Part shown: positions 54,481 to 63,918 of the stretch, piece after piece
Layout: every line of letters begins with the position of its first letter
Position numbering within the stretch: position 1 is the stretch's first letter
From: an uncultured Prevotella sp.
GTDB taxonomy: Bacteria; Bacteroidota; Bacteroidia; Bacteroidales; Bacteroidaceae
Assembly (NCBI GenBank): GCA_946186115.1
Contig: CAMHLV010000009.1
Span: 1-64,000 of the forward strand
Direction: 5' to 3'
DNA length: 64,000 bases
The notes under the pieces: generated by a model
Databases searched by the model: none
Seen by the model: only the letters and a program-made list of their open reading frames with translations
Told to the model about the DNA's origin: nothing
Made by a program: the position numbers and the translations under genes

Positions 54481-55734
54481 ATGCAATATAATATCACCGC
54501 ACCACGGCAGTTGCGCCATGCTGTTAAGTTGCCGGCTTCGAAGAGTATTTCAAACAGAGTTCTTATCATCCATAAGTTGTCGGGATGCAAGATAATGCCC
54601 GATAATCTTTCTGATTGTGACGATACGTCGGTAATAATCAGGGCATTGCGTGACAATCCTCATGATATCGACATCATGGCAGCAGGTACGGCCATGCGCT
54701 TTATGACGGCACTGCTGGCAGTAAAGGATGGTGAAGAGCATCTGCTGACGGGTACTGAGCGTATGCGTCAGCGCCCCATCGGAGTGCTGGTGGATGCGCT
54801 GCGTCATCTGGGTGCCGACATCCGCTATGCCGAAAACGACGGCTACCCACCTCTGATAATAAATGGCAGAAAGTTGGAGGGTGGCCAGTTGGAGGTTGCC
54901 GGCGATATCAGTTCACAGTTTATCTCTGCCCTGTTGATGATAGGTCCTGCGCTGAGCAACGGATTGACGCTGCGGCTGAAGGGCGAGATAATATCGAGGC
55001 CTTACATCGACCTCACTCTATGGATGATGCGTGAGTTTGGAGCCGATGCCGACTGGAGCGACTTCGAGACTATCAGCGTTGCCCCCAAGCCATATATCGA
55101 GCGCCATTATTACATTGAGAACGACTGGAGTGCCGCTTCGTATTGGTATGAGATGTTGGCGCTGGCAGGCGGTAATGACGACGAGCTTCGCCTTGAGGGT
55201 TTGATGGACGGCTCGAAGCAGGGTGACTCTTCTGTGCGCTACTTGTTCAGTCTGCTCGGCGTAAAGACGGTGTTTGACACTACGCAGGAAGGTGTGCCCA
55301 CCACGGTGACGCTGCGACGCAACGGCCATCATGTGCCAAGGTTGGAATACGATTTCAGCAATACTCCCGACCTGACGCAGACTTTCGTGGTGTGTTGCTC
55401 GTTGATGGGAGTGCCCTTCCATTTCAAGGGCCTGTCAACTCTGAAGATTAAGGAGACCGACCGCATCGAGGCTCTGAAGAGGGAAATGCGCAAGTTGGGA
55501 TACGTCATCAAGGACATGAACAACAGCGAACTGCTCTGGGACGGTGAACGCTGCGAGCCTGACTATAGCGAAGGCATCGACACCTACCAGGATCACCGTA
55601 TGGCAATGGCCTTTGCTCCTGCTGCTCTGTGTTTCGACGGTCTGAAAATCAATAATCCTAATGTTGTCACCAAGTCGTATCCTCTCTATTGGGATCACCT
55701 CAAGGAGGCAGGATTTGGGATAATTGAAAATTGA
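54481..55734 (+). CDS. aroA: 3-Phosphoshikimate 1-carboxyvinyltransferase (EPSP synthase)
   Basis: The 417-residue protein is near the usual length. It shows the substrate-binding blocks LPASKSISNRVLIIH near the start, AAGTAMRFMTALLAV (~residue 62-76), MRQRPIG, ISSQFISALLM and the C-terminal IKETDRIEALKREMRKLG and YQDHRMAMAFAPAAL. It joins shikimate 3-phosphate and phosphoenolpyruvate in aromatic amino-acid synthesis. Its last codons (Ile-Glu-Asn-stop) lie within a heptamer array that leads into the porW start. Confidence 0.95.
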   Translation: MQYNITAPRQLRHAVKLPASKSISNRVLIIHKLSGCKIMPDNLSDCDDTSVIIRALRDNPHDIDIMAAGTAMRFMTALLAVKDGEEHLLTGTERMRQRPIGVLVDALRHLGADIRYAENDGYPPLIINGRKLEGGQLEVAGDISSQFISALLMIGPALSNGLTLRLKGEIISRPYIDLTLWMMREFGADADWSDFETISVAPKPYIERHYYIENDWSAASYWYEMLALAGGNDDELRLEGLMDGSKQGDSSVRYLFSLLGVKTVFDTTQEGVPTTVTLRRNGHHVPRLEYDFSNTPDLTQTFVVCCSLMGVPFHFKGLSTLKIKETDRIEALKREMRKLGYVIKDMNNSELLWDGERCEPDYSEGIDTYQDHRMAMAFAPAALCFDGLKINNPNVVTKSYPLYWDHLKEAGFGIIEN

Positions 55735-55757
55735 AAATTGAGAATTAAAGGGGTGAG
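55723..55757 (+). repeat. Heptamer tandem array from aroA stop to porW start
   Basis: Units ATTGAAA, ATTGAAA, ATTGAGA, ATTAAAG, GGGTGAG span 35 bases. The aroA TGA stop lies in unit two and the next ATG follows directly after unit five. Confidence 0.85.
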
Positions 55758-58700
55758 ATGTCTTTCCTGCTGATAGTCGTCATATCGCTTTTAGCCCTTG
55801 GGGTTGTCGCTGCCATATTCTCTATTGGCGGCACGGATGATCCTGTGGTGCACAACGAGGGCGATTGCAATTCTTGCAGTAGCAGGAGTGAGTGTAAGTT
55901 GGCCGATTTGGTGGACAAGAGTCGCAAGGCGTGCCACCTGCTGCTGATAGCCCTCCTGCTGGTATCCTGCTCGGCCAAGAAGAATACGGCGAAGAGCCGT
56001 TGGTGGCAATCGTTCACAGCCCGCTACAACACCTATTACAATGGTTCGCAGGCCTTCATCGACGGCAGTCTGGAGAAAGAGAACGGCAATAAGGACAACT
56101 ATACCGAGATTATTCCGCTATACACCGTCGGCAACAAGCAGAGCCGTGATTTAGGCAGCGGCAACTTCAACCGCGCCATCGAGAAATCAGAGAAAGCCAT
56201 TAAACTGCACAGTATAAAGGCCCGTCCTGAATGGAAAAAGAGCCGCCGCAAGACACAGAAAGATATAGAGTGGCTCAACCGACGCGAGTACAACCCTTTC
56301 ATCTGGCGTGCGTGGTTGCTGCTGGGTAAATCGCAGTTCCAGCAGGGACAGTTTGAGGAGGCCGCCGCCACGTTCTCATATATGACGCGCCTCTACAGCA
56401 CCCAGCCGGCAATACTGGGAAGGGCAAGAGCCTGGCAGGCCAAGAGCTACACCGAGTTGGACTGGCTCTATGATGCTGAAGACGTGATGGCCAAGCAGAA
56501 GCGCGACTCTATGGACTACCGCGCCGTGAAAGACTGGGACTATACCTATGCCGACTACTATATCCATGCAGGGCGCTATGCCGAGGCTATTCCATATCTT
56601 CGCAAAGTCATCAAGCACGAGAAACGGCGCAAGCAGAAGGCCCGCGAATGGTTTCTGATGGGACAGTTGCTGGCGCAGCAGGGCAACCGCAAGGAAGCCT
56701 ACGATGCCTATCGCCGTGTGGTGAGGCTGAACCCTCCCTATGAACTGGAGTTTAATGCCCGTATCGCCCAGACAGAAGTGATGGCAGCAGGCGACTACAA
56801 GCGGATGATCAGCCGTCTGAAGCGTATGGCATCGTCGGACAACAACAAGGACTATCTGGATCAGGTGTTCTATGCCATCGGAAATATCTATCTCACTCAG
56901 CGCGACACCATACATGCCATAGAGGCTTATGAGGAAGGCAACAAGAAAGCTACGCGCAATGGTATCGAGAAGGGCGTGCTGCTGCTGACGCTGGGAAATA
57001 TCTACTGGGAGCGCGAGAAATTTGCCGATGCCCAGAGGTGCTACGGCGAAGCGATAGGCCTGTTAGACAAGAATCGTAAGGACTATAAGCAGCTGTCGGA
57101 CCGCTCGAAGGTGCTCGACGAACTGGTGCCTCATACCAGTGCCGTAGAGTTGCAAGACTCTCTGCAGCGTCTTGCCAAGATGCCAGAGGCTGAACGGTTG
57201 AAGATAATCGACAAGATAATAGAAGACCTGATAAAAAAGGAGAAGGAAGAGCAGCGCGCCAGGGAAGAGGCAGAGAGCGAACAGATGCTGCAGCAGCAGT
57301 CTGCTGTGGGCAACCGTAATCAGCCTACTACGCCACAGCAACCTGCCTCCACCTCTCAGAAGAGTTCTCTATGGTATTTCTACAATCCGCAGGCCGTCAG
57401 TCAGGGCCGTCAGACTTTCCAGCAGCAGTGGGGCAAGCGCGAGAACCAAGACAACTGGCAGCGCATAAATCAGACTGTGGTAGGTATGAACTCATTCAAC
57501 TCAGACAATACTGACACCTCAGAGAACGACGAAGCCGCCGACAACTCTGACGACTCATTAGCCGCCGACAGCATAGCCGACAACAAAGAATTAGCGGCAG
57601 ACTCTGCTGCCCTCGACCCACACAACCGCGAATACTATCTGGCGCAGATTCCTTTCACTGAGGAGCAGCTGTCGGCCAGTAATGCGGCATTGGCTGACGG
57701 ACTGTTCCATTCGGGAGTTATGTTCAAGGACAAGCTCGACAATCTGAAACTCTGTGAGAAGACGCTGAAACGCCTTACCACCTCATTCCCTGACTATGAG
57801 CATAACGATGAGGCACTGTATCACCTGTTCCTGCTGTACAGCCGGCTTGGCAAAACAGCCGAGGCCGACCGCTGTCTGGCAATGATGAAAGACGGTTATG
57901 CTGAGAGCGACTACACGATACTGCTTTCAGACCCCTACTTCGTTGAAAACCAGCGCTTTGGAGTTCACATCGAAGACTCACTGTATGCTGCAACCTATGA
58001 TGCCTTCAAGCAGAACCAGCATACCATAGTGAAGGCTAATGCACGACTCTCTGAGAGCCGTTTCTCGCAAGGGCAGCACCGTCCTAAATTCCTGCTGATA
58101 GAAGGCCTGAGCATGCTCAACGATGGCGACAGCGAGGGATGTATAGGGCGCATGCAGCAGGTGGTGGATAAGTATCCGCAGAGCGAGGTTGCAGAGTTAG
58201 CAGGTATGATAATCCGAGGAGTACAGCAGGGCCGACAATTGCATGGCGGTTCTTTCGATATGGACGATGTATGGTCGCGTCGTGCTGCGATGAATGCCAA
58301 CGGCGACTCTACCAAGGTTGACACACTGGTCTTTGAGCGCGATACCAAATACGTGTTCCTATTGGCTTACAAGCCTGATTCCGTCAATCAGAACCAGTTG
58401 CTCTACGAGATGGCGAAGTATAACTTCTCGAACTTCATGGTGCGCAGCTTCGACATCGTCACCGACCAAGACGCCAACGGACTGTGCCGCATGCTGATAA
58501 GCGGATTCTTAAGTTACGACGAGGCCCGCCAGTATGCTCGCCAACTGCATCAGAATGAGGGCGCACTGGCCGACTTGCTGTCAGCCTGTCGCAGTCTTAT
58601 TATCAGTGAGAACAATCTGCGTCTGCTCGGCACGGCATACAGTTATCGCGACTACGAAGTGTTCTTTGAGCAGAAAGTCGCTCCTGTGAAGATCTCTGCA

Positions 58701-58883
58701 CTGCCGCTGCTTGACGAGCCTGAGAGCATAACCATAGAGGGCGGCGACGATGCCGAAAGTGCTGCAGAGAATGGTGACTCGCCTCAGCCTGCTACCTCTA
58801 CCAGTGACGACGACCTGTTCAATGATGCTCCAGTGCAGCAGCAAGGAGGCTTGGACGACTTCGACGACGACTTCTGGCGATGA
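55758..58883 (+). CDS. porW: Type IX secretion TPR lipoprotein PorW/SprE, with N-terminal Cys-rich membrane leader
   Basis: The protein has 1041 residues. Residues ~58-72 (ACHLLLIALLLVSCSAKK) are a normal lipoprotein signal with the lipobox LVSC, followed by KSRWWQSFTARYNTYYNGSQ, the conserved start of PorW/SprE, and many TPR helices (PFIWRAWLLLGKSQFQQGQF; EAIPYLRKVIKHEKRRKQK). Gln/Asp-rich linkers lie at ~510-640. In front of the lipoprotein signal is an extra 57-residue part with a membrane helix and CNSCSSRSEC, like a small separate protein. GTG at 55911 would give the lipoprotein alone. PorW links the type IX motor with the SprA translocon. It lies just upstream of porX. Confidence 0.85.
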   Translation: MSFLLIVVISLLALGVVAAIFSIGGTDDPVVHNEGDCNSCSSRSECKLADLVDKSRKACHLLLIALLLVSCSAKKNTAKSRWWQSFTARYNTYYNGSQAFIDGSLEKENGNKDNYTEIIPLYTVGNKQSRDLGSGNFNRAIEKSEKAIKLHSIKARPEWKKSRRKTQKDIEWLNRREYNPFIWRAWLLLGKSQFQQGQFEEAAATFSYMTRLYSTQPAILGRARAWQAKSYTELDWLYDAEDVMAKQKRDSMDYRAVKDWDYTYADYYIHAGRYAEAIPYLRKVIKHEKRRKQKAREWFLMGQLLAQQGNRKEAYDAYRRVVRLNPPYELEFNARIAQTEVMAAGDYKRMISRLKRMASSDNNKDYLDQVFYAIGNIYLTQRDTIHAIEAYEEGNKKATRNGIEKGVLLLTLGNIYWEREKFADAQRCYGEAIGLLDKNRKDYKQLSDRSKVLDELVPHTSAVELQDSLQRLAKMPEAERLKIIDKIIEDLIKKEKEEQRAREEAESEQMLQQQSAVGNRNQPTTPQQPASTSQKSSLWYFYNPQAVSQGRQTFQQQWGKRENQDNWQRINQTVVGMNSFNSDNTDTSENDEAADNSDDSLAADSIADNKELAADSAALDPHNREYYLAQIPFTEEQLSASNAALADGLFHSGVMFKDKLDNLKLCEKTLKRLTTSFPDYEHNDEALYHLFLLYSRLGKTAEADRCLAMMKDGYAESDYTILLSDPYFVENQRFGVHIEDSLYAATYDAFKQNQHTIVKANARLSESRFSQGQHRPKFLLIEGLSMLNDGDSEGCIGRMQQVVDKYPQSEVAELAGMIIRGVQQGRQLHGGSFDMDDVWSRRAAMNANGDSTKVDTLVFERDTKYVFLLAYKPDSVNQNQLLYEMAKYNFSNFMVRSFDIVTDQDANGLCRMLISGFLSYDEARQYARQLHQNEGALADLLSACRSLIISENNLRLLGTAYSYRDYEVFFEQKVAPVKISALPLLDEPESITIEGGDDAESAAENGDSPQPATSTSDDDLFNDAPVQQQGGLDDFDDDFWR

Positions 58884-58903
58884 TTGCCAAATGGAATAAA
58901 AAA

Positions 58904-58935
58904 AGTATTATTGTAAAATAGTATAATTGTCAAAT
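58904..58935 (+). repeat. 16-bp direct repeat upstream of porX
   Basis: AGTATTATTGTAAAAT (58904-58919) and AGTATAATTGTCAAAT (58920-58935) are adjacent and agree at 14 of 16 positions. They end 7 bp before the porX ATG. Confidence 0.55.
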
Positions 58936-58942
58936 CAAAAAT

Positions 58943-60490
58943 ATGACCAACGGACTTTTACTTTGGGCCGACGATGAGATGGAGCTGCTGCGAGCCCACT
59001 TGTTGTTTCTAGAGAAGAAAGGCTATGAGGTGGTAACGGTGACAAACGGCACCGATGCCATCGAGGAGTGCCAGAAGAGAACGTTCGACCTGGTGCTGCT
59101 CGACGAGATGATGCCAGGACTCTCAGGACTGGAGACTCTTCAGCGCATAAAGGAGTTTGCTCCGCAGGTGCCTGTGGTTATGGTGACCAAAAGTGAAGAA
59201 GAGGACATCATGAACCAAGCCATAGGACAGCAGATTGCCGACTATCTCATCAAGCCCGTTAATCCCAACCAGATACTGCTGACGCTCAAGAAGAACATAC
59301 ACCGCAGGGAGATTGTCACGGAAGCCGTGCAGACGGGATACCAGCAGCAATTCCAGCAGATAGCCATGCAAATCATGGACTGCCGCACATGGTCTGACTG
59401 GACTGACATCTACAAGAAACTGGTGAGGTGGGAACTGGAACTGAGTGCCACCGACTCGCAGATGACTGAGATGCTCGACATGCAGAAGAAGGAAGCCAAT
59501 ATAGGCTTTGCCAAATATATCAAGAAGAACTATATGGACTGGATGCAGGGCAGCGAGCATCCGATGATGTCGAACGAACTCTTTAAGTCGCGAGTCTTTC
59601 CAGTGCTGAGTGAGGGAGAGAAGGTGTTTATGGTAGTACTCGACAATTTCCGCTACGACCAGTGGAAGATGCTGGAGCGCGAGCTCAGCGACATGTTCGA
59701 GATAGATGAAGACGTGTACTGCAGCATATTGCCTACAGCCACACAGTATGCCCGCAACGCCATATTCTCAGGACTCATGCCTGTGCAGATAGCCCAGATG
59801 TTTCCTGATTTGTGGGTAGATGAAGACGAGGAGGAGGGCAAGAATCTCAACGAAGAACCACTTATCAAGACTCAGTTGGAGCGCTTCCGCAGAAAGAACA
59901 CCTTCTCGTATCACAAGATCAATACATCGGTAGAGGCTGAGCGATTCATGCAGCAGTTAAACTCGCTGGAGCGCAACGACCTGAATGTGGTGGTGTTCAA
60001 CTTCATCGACATGCTGTCCCACGCCCGTACTGAGTCGAAGATGGTGCGCGAACTGGCCAACAACGAGTCGGCATACCGCTCGATAACCATGTCGTGGTTC
60101 CGTCATTCTGTCATCAGCGACTTGTTCCGCCAGCTGGCACAGACTGACTACCGTGTGATAGTAACTACCGATCACGGTTCGATACGCACATACAATCCCA
60201 TTAAGATTGTGGGCGACCGCAATACCAACACCAACCTGCGCTACAAGTTGGGCAAGAATCTGGCCTACGACTCCAAGGAGCTGTTTGTCGTAAAAGACCC
60301 TCGGAAGGCACACCTGCCGGCTCCCAACATTTCGACAACCTACGTGTTTGCTACGGACGACGACTTCTTTGCCTATCCCAACAACTACAACTACTATGTC
60401 TCTTACTATCGCAACACCTTCCAGCATGGAGGAATCTCGATGGAAGAGATGATAATACCTATTATTAATATGAAAGGAAAGAAGAGATGA
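58943..60490 (+). CDS. porX: Response regulator PorX with PglZ phosphatase domain
   Basis: The 515-residue protein has a receiver domain with acidic pair D10-D11 ([12 protein letters not shown]), phospho-acceptor D54 ([13 protein letters not shown]) and LIKPVNP. A helical linker follows, then a C-terminal PglZ/alkaline-phosphatase-fold domain ([47 protein letters not shown]) holding the metal ligands. PorX controls type IX secretion genes together with a PorY sensor kinase, in known systems through a sigma factor. It overlaps tsaE by 4 bp. Confidence 0.95.
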   Translation: MTNGLLLWADDEMELLRAHLLFLEKKGYEVVTVTNGTDAIEECQKRTFDLVLLDEMMPGLSGLETLQRIKEFAPQVPVVMVTKSEEEDIMNQAIGQQIADYLIKPVNPNQILLTLKKNIHRREIVTEAVQTGYQQQFQQIAMQIMDCRTWSDWTDIYKKLVRWELELSATDSQMTEMLDMQKKEANIGFAKYIKKNYMDWMQGSEHPMMSNELFKSRVFPVLSEGEKVFMVVLDNFRYDQWKMLERELSDMFEIDEDVYCSILPTATQYARNAIFSGLMPVQIAQMFPDLWVDEDEEEGKNLNEEPLIKTQLERFRRKNTFSYHKINTSVEAERFMQQLNSLERNDLNVVVFNFIDMLSHARTESKMVRELANNESAYRSITMSWFRHSVISDLFRQLAQTDYRVIVTTDHGSIRTYNPIKIVGDRNTNTNLRYKLGKNLAYDSKELFVVKDPRKAHLPAPNISTTYVFATDDDFFAYPNNYNYYVSYYRNTFQHGGISMEEMIIPIINMKGKKR

Positions 60491-60924
60491 ACATACAGAT
60501 AAAGGACACAGAACACATCCGCGAAGCAGCACGGCAGTTTATCGACAATATTGGCGACCGTCGCGTCTTTGCTTTCTACGGAAAGATGGGAGCCGGAAAG
60601 ACTACCTTCGTCAAGGCTGTCTGCGAAGAACTTGGCGTTGAGGATGTCATCACATCACCCACTTTTGCCGTCATCAATGAGTATAGCCTCCCGTCGGCGG
60701 CTTCTGATAGCCAAAGCGGCTTGGAGGGCGCCGTCTATCACTTCGACTTCTACCGTGTCAAGAAACTGGATGAGGTCTATGACATGGGCTGCGAGGATTA
60801 TTTCTACAGCGGCAACCTTTGCTTCATCGAGTGGCCTGAACTGGTGGAGGAGGTCTTGCCTGAAGATGCTGTGCATGTTAGCATAGAAGAGCAGCCAGAC
60901 GGTTCGCGAACAGTGACCTTCTGA
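60487..60924 (+). CDS. tsaE: tRNA threonylcarbamoyladenosine biosynthesis ATPase TsaE
   Basis: The 145-residue protein has the Walker A motif [12 protein letters not shown] (residues 31-42), [10 protein letters not shown], and [20 protein letters not shown] with the Walker B-type region [13 protein letters not shown]. It hydrolyses ATP to drive TsaBD in making t6A at position 37 of ANN-decoding tRNAs. It overlaps porX by ATGA. Residues around SDSQSG look like a small insertion in the middle loop. Confidence 0.94.
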   Translation: MNIQIKDTEHIREAARQFIDNIGDRRVFAFYGKMGAGKTTFVKAVCEELGVEDVITSPTFAVINEYSLPSAASDSQSGLEGAVYHFDFYRVKKLDEVYDMGCEDYFYSGNLCFIEWPELVEEVLPEDAVHVSIEEQPDGSRTVTF

Positions 60925-60949
60925 AGAGAATAAAAACAAACTACTTGAT

Positions 60950-62227
60950 ATGAAACAAATTATTTTGGCGCTGATGGCGCTGGCGATGCTGACTACTACG
61001 GCATCGGCAAAGAAGAAGACCGTGATGCAGGCATGGCCTGACGGAACAGTGATGGACGCCTGGTTTCAGCAGGACGGCCGGATTGACGTGGCAACGCTAG
61101 GTCGCCAGTATGTGCTGACGGAATATGGCGTCACGGCAGGAAGTAATGAGGTTCAGACGCAGCAGATTCAGGCGGTGATAGATCGTTGTGCCCAGGAGGG
61201 CGGCGGCGTCATCGTGGTGCCTACGGGTACGTTTAAGTCGGGAGCATTGTTCTTCCGTCAGGGCACCCACCTTCACCTTGCCGAGGGCGGCACGCTGCTG
61301 GGCTCCGACCGCATCATCGATTTCCCCATTCTGATGACTCGCATAGAAGGTGAGACCTGCAAGTATTTTGCCGCTCTTGTCAATGCCGACGGACTGGACG
61401 GATTCACCATCACTGGCAAGGGTACTATCGACGGCAACGGACTGCAGTACTGGCAGGAGTTCTGGATTCGCCGCCAGTGGAATCCTCAGTGCACGAACAA
61501 GGATGCACAGCGGCCGCGACTGACCTATGTCTCAAACTCGAAGAACGTCACCATTCAGGATGTACACCTCATCAACTCGCCGTTCTGGACCAACCACGTC
61601 TATAAGAGCGACCATGTGCGCTACCTGAACTGCTATATCTACGCACCCATCCACAATATCTTTGCTCCTGAGCCCAAGCGTGGAGCACCATCATCGGATG
61701 CCATCGACATCGACGCTTGTACTGATGTGGTGGTAAGGGGATGTTACATGAATGTAAATGACGATGCCGTTGTGCTGAAAGGAGGCAAAGGCACATGGGC
61801 CGACAAAGACGAGACCAACGGACCGTGCGAGCGAATACTGATAGAAGACTGCCACTATGGCATCGTACACGGCTGTCTGACGCTGGGCTCTGAGTCGCTG
61901 CATGACAGGAACATCATTCTGCGCCGTTGTCATGCCGACCTGGTTAACCGCGTACTGTGGCTGAAGATGCGCCCTGACACACCCCAGCACTACGAGTATG
62001 TATTGGTGGAAGACATTACAGGACAGTGCGAGCGTTTCCTCTTCATCCATCCGTGGACACAGTTCTTCAAACCCCAGCAGCGCGACGATATGCCGATGAG
62101 CCGTTGCAACAACATCACCATGCGCAGGATACAGGTGGAGGCAAAGACCAAATTCGACGTAAAGACCTCAGACAAGTACGTGCTGGAGGACTTTACGCTG
62201 GATGGCGAAGTGATGACTTTTGAGTAA
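60950..62227 (+). CDS. Secreted GH28 polygalacturonase-family enzyme
   Basis: The 425-residue protein has a signal peptide (LALMALAMLTTTASA) and a parallel beta-helix: YGVTAGSNEVQTQQIQAVID, VPTGTFKSGALFF, then the active-site blocks SSDAIDIDACTDV, NVNDDAVVLKGG, VHGCLTLGSE and LWLKMRPDT. These replace the classical NTDG / DD / GHG / RIK blocks by variants common in Bacteroidetes exo-acting GH28. It should release galacturonate or rhamnose-linked units from pectin. It is followed by rhamnulokinase, which points to rhamnogalacturonan. Confidence 0.85.
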   Translation: MKQIILALMALAMLTTTASAKKKTVMQAWPDGTVMDAWFQQDGRIDVATLGRQYVLTEYGVTAGSNEVQTQQIQAVIDRCAQEGGGVIVVPTGTFKSGALFFRQGTHLHLAEGGTLLGSDRIIDFPILMTRIEGETCKYFAALVNADGLDGFTITGKGTIDGNGLQYWQEFWIRRQWNPQCTNKDAQRPRLTYVSNSKNVTIQDVHLINSPFWTNHVYKSDHVRYLNCYIYAPIHNIFAPEPKRGAPSSDAIDIDACTDVVVRGCYMNVNDDAVVLKGGKGTWADKDETNGPCERILIEDCHYGIVHGCLTLGSESLHDRNIILRRCHADLVNRVLWLKMRPDTPQHYEYVLVEDITGQCERFLFIHPWTQFFKPQQRDDMPMSRCNNITMRRIQVEAKTKFDVKTSDKYVLEDFTLDGEVMTFE

Positions 62228-62310
62228 GACGTTCGTCTTTTTTAAGACAAGAAGGAAGTGTGAATAGTGAACAATCTGCTTCCTCGCTGAACATAGAAAA
62301 TATTAAAATC

Positions 62311-63903
62311 ATGGTAAACAAGAAATATTTCTTTGCCGTGGACCTGGGGGCTACCAGCGGACGAACAATAATTGGCAGCATCAGTGACGGAAAGTTTGAA
62401 CTGGAGGAGGTGACGCGCTTCCCCAATAATCTCATCGAGACAGGAGGACACTTCTACTGGGATATCTATGCCCTCTACTTCGAGATGATACGAGGACTGA
62501 AGGAGGTGGCCAGCCGTGGGTTGGAGATTACCTCGATAGGTATCGATACCTGGGGCGTTGACTTCGTGTGTATCGGCGATGATGGGGCCATACTGCGTAA
62601 TCCGCGCTCATATCGCGACCCCATCACCTTCGAAGCCATGGACGACTATCTCAGTAACGTGGTTCAGCCTCGAGACGTCTATGATATCACTGGCATACAG
62701 CTTATGAACTTCAACAGCATCTTCCAGTTGTATTCCATGCAGCGCGAGCACAACTCGGCACTTAGCTGTGCAAAGAAAATCCTATTCATGCCCGATGCAC
62801 TGAGCTGGATGCTGACAGGCAAAGAGGTGTGCGAATATACTATCGCGTCAACCAGTGAACTTCTTGATCCGCGTACCAAACAATTGGACGAACGGCTGTT
62901 GGCATCGGTAGGACAAAGCCGTGAGAAGTTTGGCAGAATGGTGAAACCTGCTGAGATGATAGGCGTGCTGACAGACGAGGTGCAGCGCATCACAGGGTTG
63001 GGACCAGTACCAGTAATCGCCGTTGCTGGTCATGATACTGCATCGGCAGTGGCTGCCGTGCCCGCCAGAGACGAGCACTTTGCCTACCTCTCAAGCGGCA
63101 CCTGGAGCCTGATGGGTATAGAAAACCGCGATGCTGTCATCAACGACCGCTCGTACGAACTGAACTTCACCAACGAGGGTGGGGTAGAAGGTACAACGCG
63201 ATTCCTGAAGAACATTTGTGGAATGTGGCTCTATGAGCGCTGCCGCAAGGAGTGGGCTACACGAGGAGATAGGATAGAGATAAACGGAGAGAGCAAAGCG
63301 GTGAGCGAAGTGTCGCATCCGCAGTTACAGGGTTCGGCTATGACTGTAGAACCCTTCCGCAGCATCATCAATCCTGACGATGCAGCGTTTGCCAACCCCT
63401 CGTCGATGATAGAGGCTATTCAGAACTACTGCAGGCAGACTGGACAGGCGGTGCCTGAGACTCCGGCAGAGATTTGCCGTTGTATCTTCGACTCGCTGGC
63501 ATTGCGCTATAAGCAGGTTTTCGGGTGGCTGAAGGAATTCTTTTCCTCGACGGCAGAACCGTCGAGCACAAGACCAGAGGCAGGGCCATCGAGCGCAGGG
63601 CCATCGAGCACAAGACCAGAGGGCCATATTAAGGTGCTGCATATTATTGGCGGCGGTTCGCTGAACAAGTATCTTAACCAGTTTACTGCCAATGCCCTCG
63701 GCATCGAGGTGCTGGCTGGTCCGCAAGAGGGTACTGCCATTGGTAATATCATGTTGCAGGCCAAGGCTGCTGGAGTAGTAGGCGACATTTGGGAGATGCG
63801 CCGCATCATAGCCAACTCGCTGGAGCTGGTACGCTATGAGCCCACTGACAAAGAACTGTGGGACAAGGGCTATGAGAAATATCTGAAAATAACTAATCAA
63901 TAA
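62311..63903 (+). CDS. rhaB: Rhamnulokinase
   Basis: The protein has about 530 residues, starting at ATG 62311; a GTG at 62260 is possible but less likely. It is of the FGGY carbohydrate kinase family. FFAVDLGATSGRTIIGSI is the ATP-binding start, IGIDTWGVDFV the substrate block, GHDTASAVAAVPA and FLKNICGMWLYERCRKEW the middle blocks, and IIGGGSLNKYLNQFTANALG the C-terminal ATP site. It phosphorylates L-rhamnulose. Residues ~411-438 contain a repetitive Pro/Ser insertion (SSTRPEAGPSSAGPSSTRPE) not found in the usual enzyme. The isomerase gene follows 15 bp downstream. Confidence 0.93.
   Translation: MVNKKYFFAVDLGATSGRTIIGSISDGKFELEEVTRFPNNLIETGGHFYWDIYALYFEMIRGLKEVASRGLEITSIGIDTWGVDFVCIGDDGAILRNPRSYRDPITFEAMDDYLSNVVQPRDVYDITGIQLMNFNSIFQLYSMQREHNSALSCAKKILFMPDALSWMLTGKEVCEYTIASTSELLDPRTKQLDERLLASVGQSREKFGRMVKPAEMIGVLTDEVQRITGLGPVPVIAVAGHDTASAVAAVPARDEHFAYLSSGTWSLMGIENRDAVINDRSYELNFTNEGGVEGTTRFLKNICGMWLYERCRKEWATRGDRIEINGESKAVSEVSHPQLQGSAMTVEPFRSIINPDDAAFANPSSMIEAIQNYCRQTGQAVPETPAEICRCIFDSLALRYKQVFGWLKEFFSSTAEPSSTRPEAGPSSAGPSSTRPEGHIKVLHIIGGGSLNKYLNQFTANALGIEVLAGPQEGTAIGNIMLQAKAAGVVGDIWEMRRIIANSLELVRYEPTDKELWDKGYEKYLKITNQ
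63547..63629 (+). repeat. Palindromic and tandem repeat insertion in rhamnulokinase
   Basis: CTCGACGG and CCGTCGAG form a perfect 8-bp hairpin with a 5-base loop. They are followed by repeats of GAGCACAAGACCAGAGG and (C)CATCGAGC. The insert stays in frame and encodes the Ser/Pro stretch in the kinase. Confidence 0.6.
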
Positions 63904-63918
63904 AACAAATACAAGACA

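Noticed and set aside
60950..62227. Assigning this GH28 gene to the xylan locus
   Set aside because: It has no xylan-type operator and is followed by rhamnose genes; it belongs to pectin use.
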